A stretch of 64,000 nt of DNA from Nitrosomonadales bacterium. GTDB lineage: Bacteria; Pseudomonadota; Gammaproteobacteria; Burkholderiales; Gallionellaceae. The position numbers were made by a program, and so were the translations under genes. The DNA lies in assembly GCA_016235045.1 (NCBI GenBank), contig JACRME010000021.1, positions 1-64,000 of the forward strand, in the 5' to 3' direction. Positions 10,097 to 18,596 of the stretch are shown here, piece after piece; the stretch's first letter is position 1; each line of letters starts with the position of its first letter. The notes beneath the pieces were generated by a model, which saw only the letters and a list, made by a program, of their open reading frames with translations, was not told the DNA's origin and did not search any database.

Positions 10097-11599
10097 ATGA
10101 CTACTGAACAGACTCTGCCACCCCAAGACGAGAACCAGATCATCGCGGAACGCCGCGCCAAGCTGAAAGCGATCCGCGAGAAGGGCGTCGCCTTCCCCAA
10201 CGATTTCCAGCGCAAGAATCTCGCTGACGAGTTGCATACCGCCTTCAGTGAAAAGACGCATGATGAGCTTGAGGCCGAGCAGATCCACGTTGCCGTGGCC
10301 GGACGCATGATGCTCAAGCGCGTGATGGGCAAGGCCAGTTTCGCCACCATCCAGGACATGAGCGGGCGCATCCAGCTGTTCGTCAGCAACGACATCACCG
10401 GCGAGGCGGCGCACGGCGAATTCAAGCATTACGACATGGGCGACATCCTCGGCGCGGTCGGCGTGCTGTTCAAGACCAAGACCGGCGAGCTGTCGGTTCG
10501 CGTGACCACGGTGCGCCTGCTGACCAAGGCGCTGCGTCCTCTGCCGGAGAAATTCCATGGCCTGACCGACCAGGAACAGAAATACCGCCAGCGCTACCTC
10601 GACCTGATCACCAACGACGAGTCGCGCAAGGTGTTCGTCACCCGCACCAGGATCATCCAGGCGATCCGCGATTTCTTCGTGCGCCACGACTATCTGGAAG
10701 TGGAGACGCCGATGATGCACCCCATCCCCGGCGGCGCATCGGCCAAACCGTTCGAGACGCATCACAATGCGCTGGACATGAAGATGTACCTGCGCATCGC
10801 GCCGGAGTTGTACCTGAAGCGCCTGGTGGTGGGCGGTTTCGAGAAGGTGTTCGAGGTCAACCGCAACTTCCGCAACGAGGGGGTTTCGACGCGCCACAAT
10901 CCCGAATTCACCATGATCGAATTCTACGAGGCGTATCGCGATTACAAATACCTGATGGACTTCACCGAAAGACTGTTCGCCGAGGTGGCGCGCAAGGTGC
11001 TGGGCACCACCGTCATCAGCTACCAGGGCCGCGAGCTCGATCTGGGCAAACCGTTCCACCGCCTGACCATGGTGCAGGCGATCCAGAAATACCACCCGCA
11101 GTTCACCGATGCGCAGTTGGGAGACCGCACTTTCCTGGTCACCCAACTGAAAGACCTGAAGGCCAAGTACAACCCGAAGGATGCCGTGGGCGGCCTGCAA
11201 CTGTCGCTGTTCGAGGAACTGGCCGAATCGCACCTGTTCGAGCCGACCTTCATCATCGACTATCCGGTGGAGGTTTCGCCGCTGGCACGCAGCAGCGATG
11301 CGCATCCCGAAATAACAGAACGTTTCGAGCTGTTCATCGTCGGCCGCGAGATCGCCAACGGCTTCTCCGAGCTGAACGACGCGGAAGACCAGGAGCGCCG
11401 TTTCGACGCCCAGGTCGCGGCCAAGGATGCGGGCGACGAGGAAGCGATGTTCAAGGACAGCGATTTCGTGCGCGCGCTGGAATACGGCCTGCCGCCCACC
11501 GCCGGCGAAGGCATCGGCATCGACCGCCTGGTGATGCTGCTGACCGACAGCGCTAGCATCCGCGACGTGATCCTGTTCCCGCACATGCGGCCCGAGTAG
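10097..11599 (+). CDS. lysS: Lysine--tRNA ligase (class II)
   Basis: This 500-residue enzyme charges tRNA-Lys in the cytoplasm. An OB-fold anticodon-binding domain (about residues 60-160) precedes the class II core, with motif 2 around [14 protein letters not shown] and motif 3 in [12 protein letters not shown]. It follows prfB closely and is followed by a Crp/Fnr regulator only 2 bases after its stop, so the three may share a transcript. Confidence 0.96.
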   Translation: MTTEQTLPPQDENQIIAERRAKLKAIREKGVAFPNDFQRKNLADELHTAFSEKTHDELEAEQIHVAVAGRMMLKRVMGKASFATIQDMSGRIQLFVSNDITGEAAHGEFKHYDMGDILGAVGVLFKTKTGELSVRVTTVRLLTKALRPLPEKFHGLTDQEQKYRQRYLDLITNDESRKVFVTRTRIIQAIRDFFVRHDYLEVETPMMHPIPGGASAKPFETHHNALDMKMYLRIAPELYLKRLVVGGFEKVFEVNRNFRNEGVSTRHNPEFTMIEFYEAYRDYKYLMDFTERLFAEVARKVLGTTVISYQGRELDLGKPFHRLTMVQAIQKYHPQFTDAQLGDRTFLVTQLKDLKAKYNPKDAVGGLQLSLFEELAESHLFEPTFIIDYPVEVSPLARSSDAHPEITERFELFIVGREIANGFSELNDAEDQERRFDAQVAAKDAGDEEAMFKDSDFVRALEYGLPPTAGEGIGIDRLVMLLTDSASIRDVILFPHMRPE

Positions 11600-11601
11600 A
11601 G

Positions 11602-12267
11602 ATGCTCACCGGCGCGCTGCGTTCACGCCTGCTGCAAAACTATCCAGCGCTGGCCGAATTGCCTGCGGCGGAACTGGATGGGTTGCTGGCGAATGCGATG
11701 GTGATGCCGATCCCGGCCGGAACGGTCATCTTCGACGAGAACCAGCCCTGCCAGGGTTTTCCCATGCTGCTTTCCGGAAGTATCCGCGTGATCAAGGCGG
11801 CGCCGAGCGGGCGCGAATTGCAGTTGTACCGAGTGTCGCCGGGCGAGAGTTGCATCCTGACCAGCAGCTGCCTGCTCGGGCATACCCGTTACCAGGCGCG
11901 CGGTATCGCTGAAACCGCACTGGAATTGGTGCTGCTGCCCGCCCCGTCTTTCCACACGCTGCTCGGCAAGCATGATTCGTTCCGGAAATATGTATTCCAC
12001 CTGTTCTCGGACCGGCTCACCGACCTGATGCAACTGGTCTCGGCGGTCGCCTTCCAGAAGCTCGACCAGCGCCTGGCCGCCTTGCTGATTGCCAAGCCCA
12101 GCCCGCTGCACACCACGCATCAGGCCCTGGCCGACGAACTCGGCAGCGCACGCGAGATGGTCAGCCGCCTGCTCAAGGGCTTTGCCGAACAGGGTTGGGT
12201 GAGATTGGCTCGAGAACAGATCGAAGTCATTGATATTGCCGCACTAAAGCGCTTCGCCGAACTCTGA
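11602..12267 (+). CDS. Crp/Fnr-family transcriptional regulator
   Basis: This 221-residue protein has an N-terminal cyclic-nucleotide-binding-like barrel and a C-terminal winged helix. The recognition helix reads SAREMVSRLL and keeps the Arg-Glu-x-Val-x-Arg pattern by which Crp contacts TGTGA. No four-cysteine Fnr iron-sulfur signature is seen at the N-terminus (single Cys in NQPCQG, CIL and SSCLL), so the signal is unknown. It follows lysS by 2 bases. A perfect Crp-type palindrome starts 9 bases after its stop, before the next gene, which suggests that it controls that gene. Confidence 0.88.
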   Translation: MLTGALRSRLLQNYPALAELPAAELDGLLANAMVMPIPAGTVIFDENQPCQGFPMLLSGSIRVIKAAPSGRELQLYRVSPGESCILTSSCLLGHTRYQARGIAETALELVLLPAPSFHTLLGKHDSFRKYVFHLFSDRLTDLMQLVSAVAFQKLDQRLAALLIAKPSPLHTTHQALADELGSAREMVSRLLKGFAEQGWVRLAREQIEVIDIAALKRFAEL

Positions 12268-12276
12268 TCCGGACTC

Positions 12277-12292
12277 TGTGATTTTTATCACA
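12277..12292 (+). promoter_or_regulatory. Crp-type operator TGTGA-N6-TCACA
   Basis: TGTGA (12277-12281) and TCACA (12288-12292) match both Crp half-sites exactly with the standard six-base spacer. The site lies between the regulator and the DUF2892 gene, about 60 bases before that ATG, a position fitting activation or repression of it. Confidence 0.65.
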
Positions 12293-12352
12293 GACAGATT
12301 GGTGATTTGCCCCTACCCTGCGAACTCCACTAACCCTTCCCAGGAGTAATAA

Positions 12353-12547
12353 ATGAAAATCAACGTTGGCAGTATCGATCGCATTCTGCGTATCGTCGTC
12401 GGTCTGGCGCTCATCGGTGCAACACTGGCCGGCATGCTTCCCGTGTGGGGCTGGATCGGCGTCGTCCCCTTGCTGACCGGCATCCTCAAGTTCTGCCCGG
12501 CCTATGCCATCTTCGGCATGAGCACTTGCCCGATGCAACAGAAATAA
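12353..12547 (+). CDS. DUF2892 (YgaP-like transmembrane) protein
   Basis: This 64-residue protein has two hydrophobic segments (about residues 10-30 and 35-55) and the CPAYAIFGMSTC pattern typical of DUF2892. In some bacteria this domain is fused to rhodanese sulfurtransferase domains; here it stands alone. The ATG follows a CAGGAG ribosome site. The Crp-type site upstream and a strong terminator downstream mark it as its own transcription unit. The function is unknown. Confidence 0.85.
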   Translation: MKINVGSIDRILRIVVGLALIGATLAGMLPVWGWIGVVPLLTGILKFCPAYAIFGMSTCPMQQK

Positions 12548-12566
12548 GCCTGCAATGACCACATCG

Positions 12567-12595
12567 CGCCCGGCCTTCAGGCCGGGCGTTTTTTT
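12567..12595 (+). terminator. Rho-independent terminator after the DUF2892 gene
   Basis: CGCCCGGCC (12567-12575) and GGCCGGGCG (12580-12588) form a perfect 9-bp stem with loop TTCA, followed by seven T. Confidence 0.93.
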
Positions 12596-12616
12596 GAAGA
12601 GCGCCTTGTGATCCGC

Positions 12617-12645
12617 CTGCCCTGTGCCGCGAAGGCACAGGGCAG
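12617..12645 (-). terminator. Strong hairpin after the hybrid kinase gene
   Basis: CTGCCCTGTGCC and GGCACAGGGCAG form a perfect 12-bp stem around a 5-base loop, just beyond the kinase stop. No T-run follows on the minus strand, so it may end transcription poorly or mainly protect the 3' end. Confidence 0.5.
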
Positions 12646-12653
12646 TTCGCATT

Positions 12654-14603
12654 TCAGGTTGGCTTTTTCTGCTGCTTCAGCAGGAACAGGATCAGGGAAC
12701 GCAGCTTGGCCGGGCGCACCGGCTTATGCAACAGATGATGACCGCGCTCGTTGACGGCCTGCAGTATTTCCGGCGAAGTGTCGCCGCTGATCAGAATGAA
12801 CGCGGGAGGTATCTGGCAATGTTCCCTGATGCGGTCGGCAAGTTGCAGCCCGTTGCCATCGGGCAACCGGTAATCGCAGATCACCAGATCGAAGTGGGAT
12901 TCGGAATATTCGTTCCACACTTCTTCCAGCCCGTCCCCGACCGAGACATGACATCCCCATGATTCGAGAATGCCCGCCGTGCTGGTACGCACCAGCATGT
13001 CGTCGTCGACAACCAGCACCCGCTGATTCTCGAGCTTGTCGTGCCTGGCCATCGCGGCAATCGGCGCTTGTTCCCGTTCGGCAAGCAAATCCGCCACGCC
13101 GAATACGCGCGGCACCGTAACGGCGAACGTCGAGCCGCGGTTCGGTGCGGAACGCAATTGCAACCGATGATGCAGCAGCTTGGCAAGACGATCCACGATC
13201 GCCAGCCCCAACCCCAGGCCTTTGCTGCGGTCGCGCGCGCTGTTCGCCAGTTGCACGAATTCGCGAAAGACGTTCTGCTGTTCGTCGGGCGGGATTCCAA
13301 TGCCGTTGTCGCGCACTTCAATCCTCAGATCGTCGCCGCTTTTGCGGCACGCCAGCAACACCGTGCCATTTTGCGGCGTGTATCGGATTGCGTTACCCAG
13401 CAGGTTGAGCAGGATGCGTTCCAGCAACACCGGATCGCTTAGTATCATGGTATGGGCGCAGCGAACCCGCAACGTGATGCTTTTGCGCCATGCGACGGGA
13501 ACGAAATCCTGCATCAGACGCTTGAACATCGCTTCGATATCGACTCCCTGTATCTGCGGGATCACAATTCCGGCATCCAGTTTGGAAATGTCCAGCAACG
13601 AATCCAGCAAACTGGACAACGCTTCTACCGACTCTTCCACCTTGTTTGCAATCTTGTGCTGTTCGGGCGTGTCCAGCCGGCTGTGCAATTCGCCCACAAA
13701 CAACCCCAGCGCATGCATGGGCTGCCTTAAATCATGGCTCGCCGCCGCGAGGAAGCGGCTTTTGTCGAAGTTGGCTTTTTCCGCCTCCTCTTTCTTGCGG
13801 CGCAACTCCTGCGTTGCCTCGTCTATGCGCTGCTGCAGCGTATTGCGATCCTGCTGCAACAGTCGCGCCATGTCATTGATGCCCGACGCGAGCGCATCCA
13901 GCTCCTGCACCTGGTTGCCGGCAATATGCGTATCCAGCTTCCCCTCGCCGATGCGGCGGATGGCGTTGCTCATCTGCAGCACCGGCAGCGTGATGCGGCG
14001 CGACACGCGCATGGCAATCAGCATGGTGGTCACCAGCACGAGTATCAACAGGAACAGGTTGAGCCCCAGCATCTCCACCTTCTCGCTGTTCAGCCGACTT
14101 TTGCTGATTTCGACGATGACGCTGCCCAGCGACTTGTTGGGCAGATTGTCTGCGGCCGCGTTGCTTAACTCGTCGAGCTTGATCTGCGTCGCTACGATGG
14201 GCTGGTAAAGCCACAGGCCGTTGCTGTCCTCGTGCAGGGAAACGAGGTCGTCCTCCGTGAACTGCAGATTCCCGAAGCGTTCGCGCTCGTTGAAAATGCG
14301 CCTGCCTCCGGCTCCGGCAATAAATTTGTATTCCGCATCCAGCACAATGATGGATTTGACATCCTGTTGCGAAAAGGCGGTATCGACTTGCTGCTGCAAC
14401 AAGGCCTGATTTCCCGAAAACACCGGATATTCGCTGGACGAGGCGAGCTGTTGAACAATCAGTTTGGCTCTGTGGAACAGCGCGCGGTCAAGGTCGGCAA
14501 AGCGCGTGTAGGTAAAATAGCTTTCCAGCAGCAACGCCAGGATCAGAATGGGAATGACCGCAACCGCCAGCGTCTGTCTTTCGATCCCATGCTTTTTGCT
14601 CAT
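12654..14603 (-). CDS. Membrane hybrid sensor histidine kinase with C-terminal receiver
   Basis: This 649-residue protein has membrane helices at about residues 11-30 and 178-198 flanking a periplasmic sensor, then HAMP, a histidine kinase core and a receiver. The H-box AASHDLRQP puts the phosphorylated His at 290. NAIRYTP, DNGIGIP and GLGLGLAIV form the ATP-binding lid. The receiver has VDDD and phosphoacceptor Asp577 (VICDYRLP), with Lys in HKPVRP. No DNA-binding regulator is adjacent. Its ATG overlaps the stop of the binding-protein gene (ATGA), so the periplasmic protein is its likely partner. Confidence 0.92.
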   Translation of the reverse strand: MSKKHGIERQTLAVAVIPILILALLLESYFTYTRFADLDRALFHRAKLIVQQLASSSEYPVFSGNQALLQQQVDTAFSQQDVKSIIVLDAEYKFIAGAGGRRIFNERERFGNLQFTEDDLVSLHEDSNGLWLYQPIVATQIKLDELSNAAADNLPNKSLGSVIVEISKSRLNSEKVEMLGLNLFLLILVLVTTMLIAMRVSRRITLPVLQMSNAIRRIGEGKLDTHIAGNQVQELDALASGINDMARLLQQDRNTLQQRIDEATQELRRKKEEAEKANFDKSRFLAAASHDLRQPMHALGLFVGELHSRLDTPEQHKIANKVEESVEALSSLLDSLLDISKLDAGIVIPQIQGVDIEAMFKRLMQDFVPVAWRKSITLRVRCAHTMILSDPVLLERILLNLLGNAIRYTPQNGTVLLACRKSGDDLRIEVRDNGIGIPPDEQQNVFREFVQLANSARDRSKGLGLGLAIVDRLAKLLHHRLQLRSAPNRGSTFAVTVPRVFGVADLLAEREQAPIAAMARHDKLENQRVLVVDDDMLVRTSTAGILESWGCHVSVGDGLEEVWNEYSESHFDLVICDYRLPDGNGLQLADRIREHCQIPPAFILISGDTSPEILQAVNERGHHLLHKPVRPAKLRSLILFLLKQQKKPT

Positions 14604-15643
14604 GGAACCCTCGCGATCTCGTCGTGCAGTTTGCCTGCATCCCTGATGCGCAGGTCGAGCGAACGGGCGACCTGGATGTTGACCGACACTTCGAAATCAT
14701 CCGGGTATTGCGCCGCCGGAAGCTTGCCCGATGCGGCATAGCGCTCGATCATGGCATACGCCTGTGCCGCCACCTGTTCCGGCGTCGAGAACACCGCGCA
14801 CAAGGCGCCCGCCTTGACATAAGCCTGCGAGATGCCCACCAATGGAATTTGCTTGCGGTAAGAGGTCAGCAGGATGTTGCGTATCGTGCCTGCGTTATAG
14901 ATATCCGTATCGGGCAATACGAACAAAACATCGCTTTCACCAAGCAGGTCTTCCAGGGCGTCGTTCAGCGGAAGCGCCTGATCGATTCCCCGCTCGTGCA
15001 ACTGCATGCTCCTGTCGGCCAGCAGGCGCCGCAGGCCCTGCAGCTCCGGCGGCGCAGAGGTGTAAAGCACGCCGACATGGCGCGCACCGGGAAGCGCCGC
15101 CTGCAGCAAAGCGACTTGCCGCTCCAGGGGTTGATCCAGGTAAATGGCGGAACGAGGGGTGTTGCGCGCGGCGGCCTCGCGCTGCAATTTGTCATACCCC
15201 GATTTGGGGACGAACACATTCAGGGTGGGAATGTCTTTGGCAGCCAACTGGGTCGCGGCCTTCATGCCGACCGCAATATAGAGGTCGGCGCCGCCCAAAG
15301 CATCCTCGCCACGCTTGATCTTTACCGCATATTTGTCGGACTGGAGTTTACCCAGCAGGTTTTCGGCGAAGGTGCGATAAGCCCCGCCTTCTTCACTGAT
15401 CGCCAGCGTGACCTGCAGCGGTTCAGCCTGGGATGGAGACAGGTATAAAAGCAAACATCCCAGCACAGCGGCAAGTAACCGGCCGGTCCAACATAAAAAC
15501 GGGCGATGAAAGATTACCCGGCCACAACCAATGACTTGCCGCTTCAGCGGCTTGGTCGGATGGCTGGAAGTATCATCAGAAATAAATGGTCGCAGTAAAA
15601 TATGCCCGCCGTTTGAACAAGAGATTGATCCGCTGCGGTACAT
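14600..15643 (-). CDS. Periplasmic ABC-type substrate-binding-like protein (start uncertain)
   Basis: The C-terminal 280 residues match the ABC substrate-binding family PF04392 type: a secreted two-lobed protein (TLAISEEGG, LYIAVGMKAA, GVLYTSAPPE, LLTSYRKQIPLVGIS). A hydrophobic signal segment, LLAAVLGCLLLYL, ends with a plausible cleavage after SPSQA. No permease or ATPase is nearby, so it may serve signalling rather than transport. The start is unclear: the ATG at 15643 overlaps the TonB receptor by 68 bases and gives an odd long leader, while the next usual codon, GTG at 15466, falls inside the signal segment. A rare start (CTG at 15547 or ATT at 15532) is possible. Its stop overlaps the kinase start. 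Confidence 0.75.
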   Translation of the reverse strand: MYRSGSISCSNGGHILLRPFISDDTSSHPTKPLKRQVIGCGRVIFHRPFLCWTGRLLAAVLGCLLLYLSPSQAEPLQVTLAISEEGGAYRTFAENLLGKLQSDKYAVKIKRGEDALGGADLYIAVGMKAATQLAAKDIPTLNVFVPKSGYDKLQREAAARNTPRSAIYLDQPLERQVALLQAALPGARHVGVLYTSAPPELQGLRRLLADRSMQLHERGIDQALPLNDALEDLLGESDVLFVLPDTDIYNAGTIRNILLTSYRKQIPLVGISQAYVKAGALCAVFSTPEQVAAQAYAMIERYAASGKLPAAQYPDDFEVSVNIQVARSLDLRIRDAGKLHDEIARVP

Positions 15644-17657
15644 TGCCGTATCCGGTATAGTTATCCTGGAATGCGTTCTGCAATACCACCGCCATCTCTC
15701 CCCCTCCTGCTTTTTCTTTTTGCCCGAATGCGCTTGCAAGACGCAGATCCACCCTGCGCATTTGCGATTCCGGCGGAAAGCCGGAAGAAACGTCGGTAAC
15801 CCTGATTTTGCTCCTCAGATAATAGCCGAGACTGAACTGGAAAGTCTCCAACATGTTTTGGCTGAACAGCAAACTGCCGCTGTTCGACGGTACCGACTGG
15901 TTGCACAGATTCAGGTAATCCGTCTGGTAAGCCTGCGCAAGATACTGCCCGGCTGTCACCCCCGGCATAATAACCGTTGGATTGGAATATTGGGTCGGAT
16001 ATGAGCTGAACCAGCAACTGGTTTGCTGGCGGGAATAGCTCGCGGTCAACTTGCCGCTTTCCCAGCGGTAACTGGCCGAGATATCCAGCCCCTTGAACGT
16101 GGCATCGACCAGATTCTTGAAACTGTCGGTACGGCTGGCGAAATTGCCGTCGGCATAAGCGTCCAGCATGACGATATCGCTCACCTTGTCGTAATAGGCC
16201 CGGCTTTCCAGGCCGATGTCGCCGAACTGCCCCACATAACCGATCTCTTTCGACAGGATTCGTTCCGGTTTGATATCGATGGAGGGGGGCACATAGGCAT
16301 TGAGCCAATACGCCTGTCTTGGGGTGCTCATGTACAACTCGGCCATCATCGGATTGCGCGTGGCCGACGAGACCGAGGCGCGCAGGGTATGTTGCGGCAA
16401 TACGTGGTGATTGAGCGAAAACCTGGGCGAGGTGTTTTTGTGGCCTGCGCCGTCGTCTTCATACATGGCCCCCAGATTCAGCAGCGTCGACTCCGTCACC
16501 CGCCACTCGTGGTGGGCAAAAATGCGCGATTGGCGCAACGTCCTGGATGAAGCGAATATCCGGGGCTGGTCCACCGAGTCGTAACGGACTCCGCCTCCCC
16601 ACACGGCGCGGTTATTCGAGCCCAATTGATTGGTGTTCTGGATTTCCAGGTCGCGCCGGCGGATGCTGGCATCGTCATGCCCAAAACCGGGCACCGGCGC
16701 CGATCCCTTGCAGGTCGGGAAATCGATACAGCGATAGGGGTCGGAGTAATCGCGACCGATGCGATACAGGGTCACTTTGGTCTCATCCCCCATCGCCCAG
16801 TTGTGCAGCCAGCTCAACTGCTGAAAATCGTTGCGGGTCTTTATAGTCCGGAAAGCGTCTTCCGGCCTTCCTGCCGTCCCCATGCCGTACGAGCCGTTGT
16901 TCAGGCCGAGCTGCAACTCGACGCCATTGCTGCTGTCGGGACGATAACTGCTGCGCAGGTTGAGCAGGTGATTGGCACTGGTGTCGTTCAACACCTGCGG
17001 GTTGTCGCCGCCATCGGCGCGATAACCGAAAGACAGGCGGTAGTCGAGCGCCTCGCCGGACTTGCCCAAACGCGCAGACACATCCGAGATGCCCATTTCG
17101 CCTTTGTTCACGGAGACGGTACCGGTATCCGCACTGGCCGCATCCCGCGAGATGATGTTGATGACGCCGTAGAATGAATTGGTGCCATGCGAAGCCGCCG
17201 CGGGGCCGCGTACCACTTCGATGCGCTCGATATCCCCGATCAGCAGCGGCAGATCCTGCCAGTCCACCCCGCCGAAGGGCGGCAAATAGACGCTGCGCCC
17301 ATCGATCAGCACCTGCATGCGGCGCGAATACTGGTCGGTCACGCCGTTGAGGGAGACGATGGGCGTGTTGGCCCCGGCGTAGCCCACATACATGCCGGGC
17401 ACCAGACGGAACAATTCGGCGATGGTGCGAAAACCCGACGCCTCGATCATCCGGCGATCGATCACGGTCATGGCATTGGGGGCTTCGGAAAGGGGCTGCG
17501 ACAGGCGCGAGGCGCTCAGGACAACGGGGAAATCCTGCAGGTAGGCTTGTTCGGATCGGGAATCTTCGGCGGCCGCCTTTGCGTCCCGGGCGATACTCTG
17601 CAAACCAAACGTCAGTACGGTCGCATATACCGCCAAAGAAACTAAGCCGTGACGCAT
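15576..17657 (-). CDS. TonB-dependent outer membrane receptor
   Basis: This 693-residue protein has a signal peptide (about 1-32), a plug domain (SEAPNAMTVIDRRMI, QVLIDGRSVY, IERIEVVRGP) and a 22-strand-type barrel ending in Phe. PVVLSAS near the N-terminus may be the TonB box. The ATG at 17657 follows GAGGTG; the open frame upstream runs through tRNA-His and is not coding. The first gene of a unit with the binding protein and hybrid kinase, it starts only 40 bases after tRNA-His with no terminator between. The ligand is not evident; siderophore, cobalamin or another chelate are all possible. Confidence 0.93.
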   Translation of the reverse strand: MRHGLVSLAVYATVLTFGLQSIARDAKAAAEDSRSEQAYLQDFPVVLSASRLSQPLSEAPNAMTVIDRRMIEASGFRTIAELFRLVPGMYVGYAGANTPIVSLNGVTDQYSRRMQVLIDGRSVYLPPFGGVDWQDLPLLIGDIERIEVVRGPAAASHGTNSFYGVINIISRDAASADTGTVSVNKGEMGISDVSARLGKSGEALDYRLSFGYRADGGDNPQVLNDTSANHLLNLRSSYRPDSSNGVELQLGLNNGSYGMGTAGRPEDAFRTIKTRNDFQQLSWLHNWAMGDETKVTLYRIGRDYSDPYRCIDFPTCKGSAPVPGFGHDDASIRRRDLEIQNTNQLGSNNRAVWGGGVRYDSVDQPRIFASSRTLRQSRIFAHHEWRVTESTLLNLGAMYEDDGAGHKNTSPRFSLNHHVLPQHTLRASVSSATRNPMMAELYMSTPRQAYWLNAYVPPSIDIKPERILSKEIGYVGQFGDIGLESRAYYDKVSDIVMLDAYADGNFASRTDSFKNLVDATFKGLDISASYRWESGKLTASYSRQQTSCWFSSYPTQYSNPTVIMPGVTAGQYLAQAYQTDYLNLCNQSVPSNSGSLLFSQNMLETFQFSLGYYLRSKIRVTDVSSGFPPESQMRRVDLRLASAFGQKEKAGGGEMAVVLQNAFQDNYTGYGNVPQRINLLFKRRAYFTATIYF

Positions 17658-17697
17658 GACACCTCGCACAAGCCGGTCGATTTTTGCTGCTTGAATA

Positions 17698-17774
17698 TGG
17701 GGTGGCTGATGGGGCTCGAACCCACGACAACTGGAATCACAATCCAGGGCTCTACCAACTGAGCTACAGCCACC
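17698..17774 (-). tRNA. tRNA-His(GTG)
   Basis: The anticodon loop TTGTGAT gives GTG. The sequence encodes the extra G at -1 opposite discriminator C73, the histidine identity mark, plus CCA. The T-arm contains GGGTTCGAGCC. Confidence 0.96.
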
Positions 17775-17792
17775 GTTGAACCGCAAGTTTAT

Positions 17793-17869
17793 TGGTGTGC
17801 CCGACTGGAATCGAACCAGCAACCCCCAGCTTAGAAGGCTGGTGCTCTATCCGGTTGAGCTACGGGCAC
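17793..17869 (-). tRNA. tRNA-Arg(TCT)
   Basis: The acceptor GTGCCCG pairs with CGGGCAC, followed by A and CCA. The anticodon loop CTTCTAA gives TCT, reading AGA/AGG. The length is 77 bases. Confidence 0.95.
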
Positions 17870-17901
17870 AATTCTGTCGGCAACCAACAAACTACAAAAC
17901 C

Positions 17902-17978
17902 TGGTCGGGGTGGAGAGATTCGAACTCCCGACATCCTGGTCCCAAACCAGGCGCGCTACCAGGCTACGCTACACCCCG
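17902..17978 (-). tRNA. tRNA-Pro(TGG)
   Basis: The acceptor CGGGGTG pairs with CACCCCG, followed by A and CCA. The anticodon loop TTTGGGA gives TGG. First of the Pro-Arg-His cluster on the minus strand. Confidence 0.95.
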
Positions 17979-18012
17979 AGAGCGCGGCATTATACAGGCC
18001 AACCGCCAAAAA

Positions 18013-18594
18013 TCAATTTTGCGCGCGTGTTTTTTTCCGGATCTGCGGCATCGCCAGCATCAGGTAATACACCATGGACCACAGCGTCAGCACCGCCGCC
18101 AGGTAGATCAGCAAGTTGCCCCACCACAGCGTCGCGATGCCGAACAACGGCTCCTGGTACAGCAGGAACAGGATGGCGATCATCTGGAACGCGGTCTTGA
18201 ATTTACCCAGCATGGAAACAGCCACGCTCTTGCTGTCGCCCAGTTGCGCCATCCACTCGCGCAGTGCGGAAATGGTGATTTCGCGCCCGATGATGATGAA
18301 GGCGATGATGACGTCGACCAGCCCCAGCTTGACCAGCACGATCAGGGCCGCGGCCACCATCAGCTTGTCCGCCACCGGATCGAGAAAAGCGCCAAAAGCC
18401 GAACCCTGATTCAGGGTGCGCGCCAGATAACCGTCCAGCCAGTCCGTGACGGCAGCCAGTCCGAACAGGAAGGTGCTGAGCATATGCTTGTGATGCTGGC
18501 TGAGGGTCTCGTCCGACACATAGAACACCCCGACGAACACGGGGATCATCAGTATCCTGAACCAGGTCAGCAGATTCGGTATATTCCAGGGCAT
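18013..18594 (-). CDS. pgsA: CDP-diacylglycerol--glycerol-3-phosphate 3-phosphatidyltransferase
   Basis: This 193-residue inner-membrane enzyme commits lipid synthesis to phosphatidylglycerol. The CDP-alcohol phosphotransferase signature is complete: DGYLAR, then eight residues, then GAFLDPVAD. Several hydrophobic helices follow. I chose ATG (MPWNIPN), 2 bases after the uvrC stop; a TTG two codons earlier would overlap uvrC. The uvrC-pgsA pairing is common in proteobacteria. Confidence 0.93.
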   Translation of the reverse strand: MPWNIPNLLTWFRILMIPVFVGVFYVSDETLSQHHKHMLSTFLFGLAAVTDWLDGYLARTLNQGSAFGAFLDPVADKLMVAAALIVLVKLGLVDVIIAFIIIGREITISALREWMAQLGDSKSVAVSMLGKFKTAFQMIAILFLLYQEPLFGIATLWWGNLLIYLAAVLTLWSMVYYLMLAMPQIRKKTRAQN

Positions 18595-18596
18595 CG

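Noticed and set aside
17658..17822. Upstream extension of the TonB receptor
   Set aside because: It would read through tRNA-His and part of tRNA-Arg and lacks a signal peptide at its start.
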